10,131 nucleotides of DNA. It comes from Erwinia sp. GTDB lineage: Bacteria; Pseudomonadota; Gammaproteobacteria; Enterobacterales; Enterobacteriaceae. This document shows, in pieces, positions 7,094 through 10,131 of this stretch. The notes below the pieces were generated by a model. That model ran no database searches, was not told where the DNA came from, and was given only the letters and a program-made list of their open reading frames with translations. A program made the translations under genes and the position numbers. Position 1 is the stretch's first letter, and each line of letters begins with the position of its first letter. Location of the stretch: positions 1 through 10,131 of the forward strand of contig DOOK01000321.1 in the NCBI GenBank assembly GCA_003512805.1. Direction: 5' to 3'.

Positions 7094-8578
7094 TTAACGT
7101 GAATGGAACTCGGCTTCGGCTGCCTCAAACCGTGCCACGGCTGCCGTGGAAGGCTTGCTGCCTGCCAGGCTGAACAGCACGATGGCGATGCTGGCAAACA
7201 GGAAGCCCGGGATGATTTCGTACAGATTCAGCCAGGCATACTGTTTCCAGATCAGTACGGTCGCCGCGCCCACGATAATGCCGGCCAGCGCGCCGTTACG
7301 GGTCATGCGCTTCCAGACCAGCGAGAAGATCACCACCGGCCCGAATGCCGCGCCAAAACCGGCCCAGGCATAGCTCACCAGCCCCAGCACGCGGTTATTG
7401 GGGTTGGAAGCCAGCGCGATAGCCACCAGCGCGACCAGCAGCACCATGAAACGTCCAACCCAAACCAGCTCACGCTGGCTGGCATTTTTCCGCAGGAAGT
7501 TTTTATACAAATCTTCCGTCAGCGCGCTGGAACAAACCAGCAGCTGGCAGCTCAGGGTTGACATAACCGCCGCCAGAATAGCCGAAAGCAGGATGCCGGC
7601 GATCCACGGATTAAACAGAATACGGGCCAGCTCGATAAAAATACGTTCGCTGTTATCGGTGACGCCCATCGCCTGCTCGGGATGATTCTGGAAGTAGGCA
7701 ATACCAAAGAAGCCGACCGCTACCGCCCCGCCCAGGCACAGGATCATCCACGTCATGCCGATACGACGTGCGCTGCGAATAGAGTGATGTGAATCAGCCG
7801 CCATAAAACGCGCCAGGATATGCGGCTGGCCAAAGTAGCCCAATCCCCAACCCAGTAGCGAGATCACCGCAACAAAGTTGAGGTTTTTCAGCATATCGAT
7901 ATTTTCAATGCTCTTGGCCTGAATCACCGCCAGCGAATCGCCCAGCCCTCCTACCGCGATAATCACCATCACCGGCGTCAGGATCAGCGCGAAAATCATC
8001 AGGGTGGCCTGCACGGTATCCGTCCAGCTGACGGCCAGGAACCCCCCCACAAAGGTATAGATAATAGTGGCGGCTGCGCCTGCCCAGAGCGCCGTTTCGT
8101 AGCTCATACCGAAAGTGCTTTCAAACAGACGGGCACCGGCCACGATGCCGGAGGCGCAGTAGATAGTGAAGAAAACCAGAATGACCACCGCGGAGATCAC
8201 ACGCAGAATTTTGCTTCTGTCTTCAAAACGGCTGGCGAAAAAATCGGGCAGCGTCAGCGCATTATCATGGTGTTCCGTCTGCACGCGCAGGCGTCCGGCG
8301 ACAATTTTCCAGTTAAGGTAAGCGCCCAGCGTCAGGCCAATTGCTATCCAGCTTTCGGAGATGCCGGAAATGAAAATCGCTCCCGGCAGGCCCATCAGCA
8401 GCCAGCCGCTCATATCAGATGCCCCGGCGGAAAGCGCGGTGACCACGCTGCCCAGACTGCGTCCTCCCAGGATATAATCATCAAAATCTTTGGTTGAGCG
8501 CCAGGCCATAAAGCCGATGAACACCATGCCAAGAATGTAAATGCAAAAGGTCACCATCATCGGTGTGCTAACTGTCAT
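7094..8578 (-). CDS. putP: PutP, sodium/proline symporter
   Basis: This inner-membrane Na+/proline symporter belongs to the solute:sodium symporter family. It has 494 residues against 502 in E. coli, the difference being a shorter C-terminal tail. About 13 hydrophobic helices are visible. Residues known from E. coli PutP to matter for sodium and proline are conserved: Arg40 in GGRSLG, Asp55 and Ser57 in SAGASDMSGW, and the Ser-Thr pair near 340 in AAVMSTLSCQ. The ATG at 8578 is preceded by TGGAGAA at seven-base spacing. It diverges from putA across a shared control region, so proline is expected to induce it by releasing PutA. It ends at its own terminator (7050-7074) and is a separate unit from the efe operon. 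Confidence 0.98.
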   Translation of the reverse strand: MTVSTPMMVTFCIYILGMVFIGFMAWRSTKDFDDYILGGRSLGSVVTALSAGASDMSGWLLMGLPGAIFISGISESWIAIGLTLGAYLNWKIVAGRLRVQTEHHDNALTLPDFFASRFEDRSKILRVISAVVILVFFTIYCASGIVAGARLFESTFGMSYETALWAGAAATIIYTFVGGFLAVSWTDTVQATLMIFALILTPVMVIIAVGGLGDSLAVIQAKSIENIDMLKNLNFVAVISLLGWGLGYFGQPHILARFMAADSHHSIRSARRIGMTWMILCLGGAVAVGFFGIAYFQNHPEQAMGVTDNSERIFIELARILFNPWIAGILLSAILAAVMSTLSCQLLVCSSALTEDLYKNFLRKNASQRELVWVGRFMVLLVALVAIALASNPNNRVLGLVSYAWAGFGAAFGPVVIFSLVWKRMTRNGALAGIIVGAATVLIWKQYAWLNLYEIIPGFLFASIAIVLFSLAGSKPSTAAVARFEAAEAEFHSR

Positions 8579-8925
8579 TCAGGTTCTCCACTTATTATTG
8601 TTAATGCGCAACCTTGCCCTGCCGCCGGAACGTGGCGGCGCTACTTCTGACCACCCAAGGCCGGGTATCCTGCCGTAAAGCCCTGACTGGCACAATACTC
8701 ATCAATGGTTTAACACAGTCGTTACATTATTTTCACCTTGCATCTTGCATGATGCGTCGACAGGTTGCACTGGATCACAGTGTCACCGGTTACACCTGCC
8801 AAAAAACCGCTGTAAAGCCCGGTTTTATCGCCTTTGAAAAAGCTGGCCGAATTCTTGCAGCAATATCCGTGCCGCTTTTAAAAAAAGCGATTTTGCGTTC
8901 TGCATTCAGCTTCACATTTAACAAG

Positions 8926-8943
8926 GTTGCACAAAGTTGCAAC
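8926..8943. promoter_or_regulatory. Tandem PutA operators upstream of putA
   Basis: Two exact GTTGCA copies start 10 bases apart, one helical turn, and would be read from the same DNA face. The second extends to the palindrome GTTGCAAC (8936-8943), which also presents the site on the other strand. GTTGCA is the core recognised by the E. coli PutA ribbon-helix-helix domain. They sit 55-73 bases before the putA ATG, a repressor position. Confidence 0.75.
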
Positions 8944-8955
8944 TTAAGTGATATT
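8927..8955 (+). promoter_or_regulatory. Weak candidate putA promoter within the operator pair
   Basis: TTGCAC (8927-8932), a 17-base spacer and GATATT (8950-8955) have the correct spacing, but the hexamers match the sigma-70 consensus at only three and four positions. If used, both operators would overlap the -35 and spacer, giving simple steric repression. Confidence 0.25.
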
Positions 8956-8998
8956 GCTTGCCAGATCTGTTTTGACTATTTGCAAGGAGTTTTAAGGC

Positions 8999-10131
8999 AT
9001 GGGCACAACCACTATGGGCGTTAAGCTTGACGAGGCTACGCGCGACCGCATTCGTCAGGCTGCGAGCCAAATCGACCGCACTCCTCACTGGCTGATTAAA
9101 CAAGCTATTTTTAACTATCTGGAACAGCTGGAAAGAGGCGATGCCCTGCCGGAATTCCCCTTGCAGGCTACGGTTCAGGAGAGCGAAGAAGCCACTGTCG
9201 AGGAACTGCATCAGCCTTTCCTTGAGTTTGCCGAACATATCCTGCCGCAATCGGTAACCCGTTCCGCCATCACCGCGGCCTGGCGCCGCCCGGAAACGGA
9301 AGCGGTACCCATGCTGTTGGAGCAGGCACGTCTGCCGCAGCCGCTGGCGCAGCAAACCCAGCGTCTTGCCCACCAGCTGGCTTCGACGCTAAGGCACCAA
9401 AAAGGGGCAGGCGGACGCGCCGGAATGGTGCAATCGCTGCTGCAAGAGTTCTCGCTTTCCTCGCAGGAAGGTGTTGCGCTGATGTGCCTGGCGGAAGCGC
9501 TGCTGCGCATTCCTGACAAACCCACTCGCGACGCGCTGATCCGCGATAAAATCAGCAACGGTAACTGGCAGTCGCATTTGGGTCGCAGCCCTTCAATGTT
9601 TGTTAACGCCGCCACCTGGGGCCTGTTGTTTACCGGCCGTCTGGTTTCTACGCACAACGAGGCGAACCTGTCGCGCTCGCTGAACCGTATCATCGGTAAA
9701 AGCGGCGAGCCGTTAATCCGCAAGGGCGTGGATATGGCGATGCGCCTGATGGGTGAGCAGTTTGTTACCGGTGAAACCATCGCGGAAGCGCTGGCAAATG
9801 CCCGCAAGCTGGAAGAAAAAGGTTTCCGCTACTCTTACGATATGCTGGGCGAGGCGGCGCTGACGAAGAAAGACGCTGAGGCCTATCTGCTTTCTTACCA
9901 GCAGGCAATCCACGCTATCGGCAAAGCGTCTAACGGTCGCGGCATTTATGAAGGCCCGGGCATTTCTATCAAGCTCTCTGCGCTGCATCCACGCTATAGC
10001 CGTGCGCAGTATGAGCGCGTGATGAACGAACTTTATCCCATCTTAAAATCGCTGACGCTGCTGGCCCGCTCTTACGACATCGGCATCAACATTGATGCGG
10101 AAGAAGCGGATCGCCTGGAGCTGTCGCTGGA
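8999..10131 (+). CDS. putA: PutA, trifunctional proline dehydrogenase / P5C dehydrogenase / repressor (N-terminal part)
   Basis: The gene runs off the right edge; 377 codons of about 1320 are present with no break. PutA oxidises proline to glutamate in two steps at the membrane and represses the put genes when proline is low. Residues 1-47 (MGTTTMGVKLDEATRDR onward) form the ribbon-helix-helix DNA-binding domain, almost identical to E. coli. A linker of about 25 residues, the least conserved part, follows. From about 70 (HQPFLEFAEHILP) comes the helical arm. The start of the proline dehydrogenase barrel is reached near 260, including GPGISIKLSALHPRY at 319-333 and INIDAEE near 363-369. The catalytic end of the barrel and the aldehyde dehydrogenase domain lie beyond the window. 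The ATG has AAGGAG nine bases upstream and matches the E. coli start. The DNA-binding domain indicates self-repression through the GTTGCA sites upstream. Confidence 0.98.
   Translation, partial: MGTTTMGVKLDEATRDRIRQAASQIDRTPHWLIKQAIFNYLEQLERGDALPEFPLQATVQESEEATVEELHQPFLEFAEHILPQSVTRSAITAAWRRPETEAVPMLLEQARLPQPLAQQTQRLAHQLASTLRHQKGAGGRAGMVQSLLQEFSLSSQEGVALMCLAEALLRIPDKPTRDALIRDKISNGNWQSHLGRSPSMFVNAATWGLLFTGRLVSTHNEANLSRSLNRIIGKSGEPLIRKGVDMAMRLMGEQFVTGETIAEALANARKLEEKGFRYSYDMLGEAALTKKDAEAYLLSYQQAIHAIGKASNGRGIYEGPGISIKLSALHPRYSRAQYERVMNELYPILKSLTLLARSYDIGINIDAEEADRLELSL

Larger units (their letters stand above)
8579..8998. promoter_or_regulatory. putP-putA divergent control region
   Basis: This 420-base divergent intergenic region is very close in size to the one I know from E. 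coli. It has exact PutA-operator cores (GTTGCA) at 8764-8769, 8926-8931 and 8936-8941. One-mismatch versions lie at 8721-8726 and 8789-8794 (GTTACA), 8737-8742 and 8744-8749 (CTTGCA), and on the minus strand at 8607-8612 (GTTGCG). A GC hairpin (GCCGCC 8621-8626 with GGCGGC 8634-8639) lies in the putP leader. A palindromic A/T block is at 8873-8889. Promoter positions for putP are not clear to me. Confidence 0.75.

Noticed and set aside
8762..8796. Possible CRP site (TGTGA on the minus strand) in the put control region.
   Set aside because: Only one half site fits; the second half at the six-base spacing matches two of five positions. Catabolite control of put genes is known in relatives, but this site does not support it well.
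1..10131. CRISPR array, insertion sequence, integrase, toxin-antitoxin pair, tRNA or phage genes.
   Set aside because: I saw no regular spaced repeats, transposase motifs or tRNA-like cloverleaf. The window is dominated by conserved core genes with normal spacing.

Overview
This window looks like chromosomal DNA from a gammaproteobacterium of the order Enterobacterales, most likely an Erwinia/Pantoea-type relative of E. coli. The proteins resemble E. coli PutA, PutP, EfeU, EfeO, EfeB and PhoH almost end to end. The order putA-putP-efeU-efeO-efeB-phoH is the one I know from E. coli. These comparisons come from memory of the families; no database search was run. I see no tRNA, rRNA, CRISPR array, insertion sequence or phage gene.

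Layout from left to right. Bases 1-225 hold two copies of a terminator half-sequence (1-20 and a complete bidirectional hairpin at 150-182) with an unexplained stretch of about 130 bases between them. A CHASE3-type methyl-accepting chemotaxis protein gene (minus strand, 226-1776) follows. It has a strong candidate sigma-28 (FliA) flagellar promoter and a Fur-like palindrome over the expected start of transcription. phoH (minus, 2105-2893) ends at a perfect 15-bp terminator hairpin. It is preceded by a 547-base leader region containing a small reading frame in the same phase. The ferrous iron uptake operon efeU-efeO-efeB (minus, 6698 down to 3441) begins at a 17/19 Fur box and ends at a hairpin terminator. 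putP (minus, 7094-8578) and putA (plus, 8999 to the window edge, incomplete) diverge from a 420-base control region with several GTTGCA-type PutA operators.

How the genes work together. PutP imports proline with sodium. PutA oxidises proline to glutamate and, through its N-terminal ribbon-helix-helix domain, represses both put genes from the shared intergenic region when proline is scarce. EfeU, EfeO and EfeB form the EfeUOB acid-induced ferrous iron importer: an inner-membrane permease, a periplasmic cupredoxin/M75 protein and a Tat-exported haem peroxidase. The Fur box implies iron repression. PhoH is a cytoplasmic P-loop ATPase-like protein whose link to its neighbours is conserved synteny rather than known function.

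No wholly new system stands out; most of the window is a conserved core region. The best leads are the overlapping FliA-type and Fur-like sites before the chemoreceptor, the same-phase TAA-GTG junction between efeO and efeB, the in-phase small frame ahead of phoH, and the repeated terminator at the left edge.
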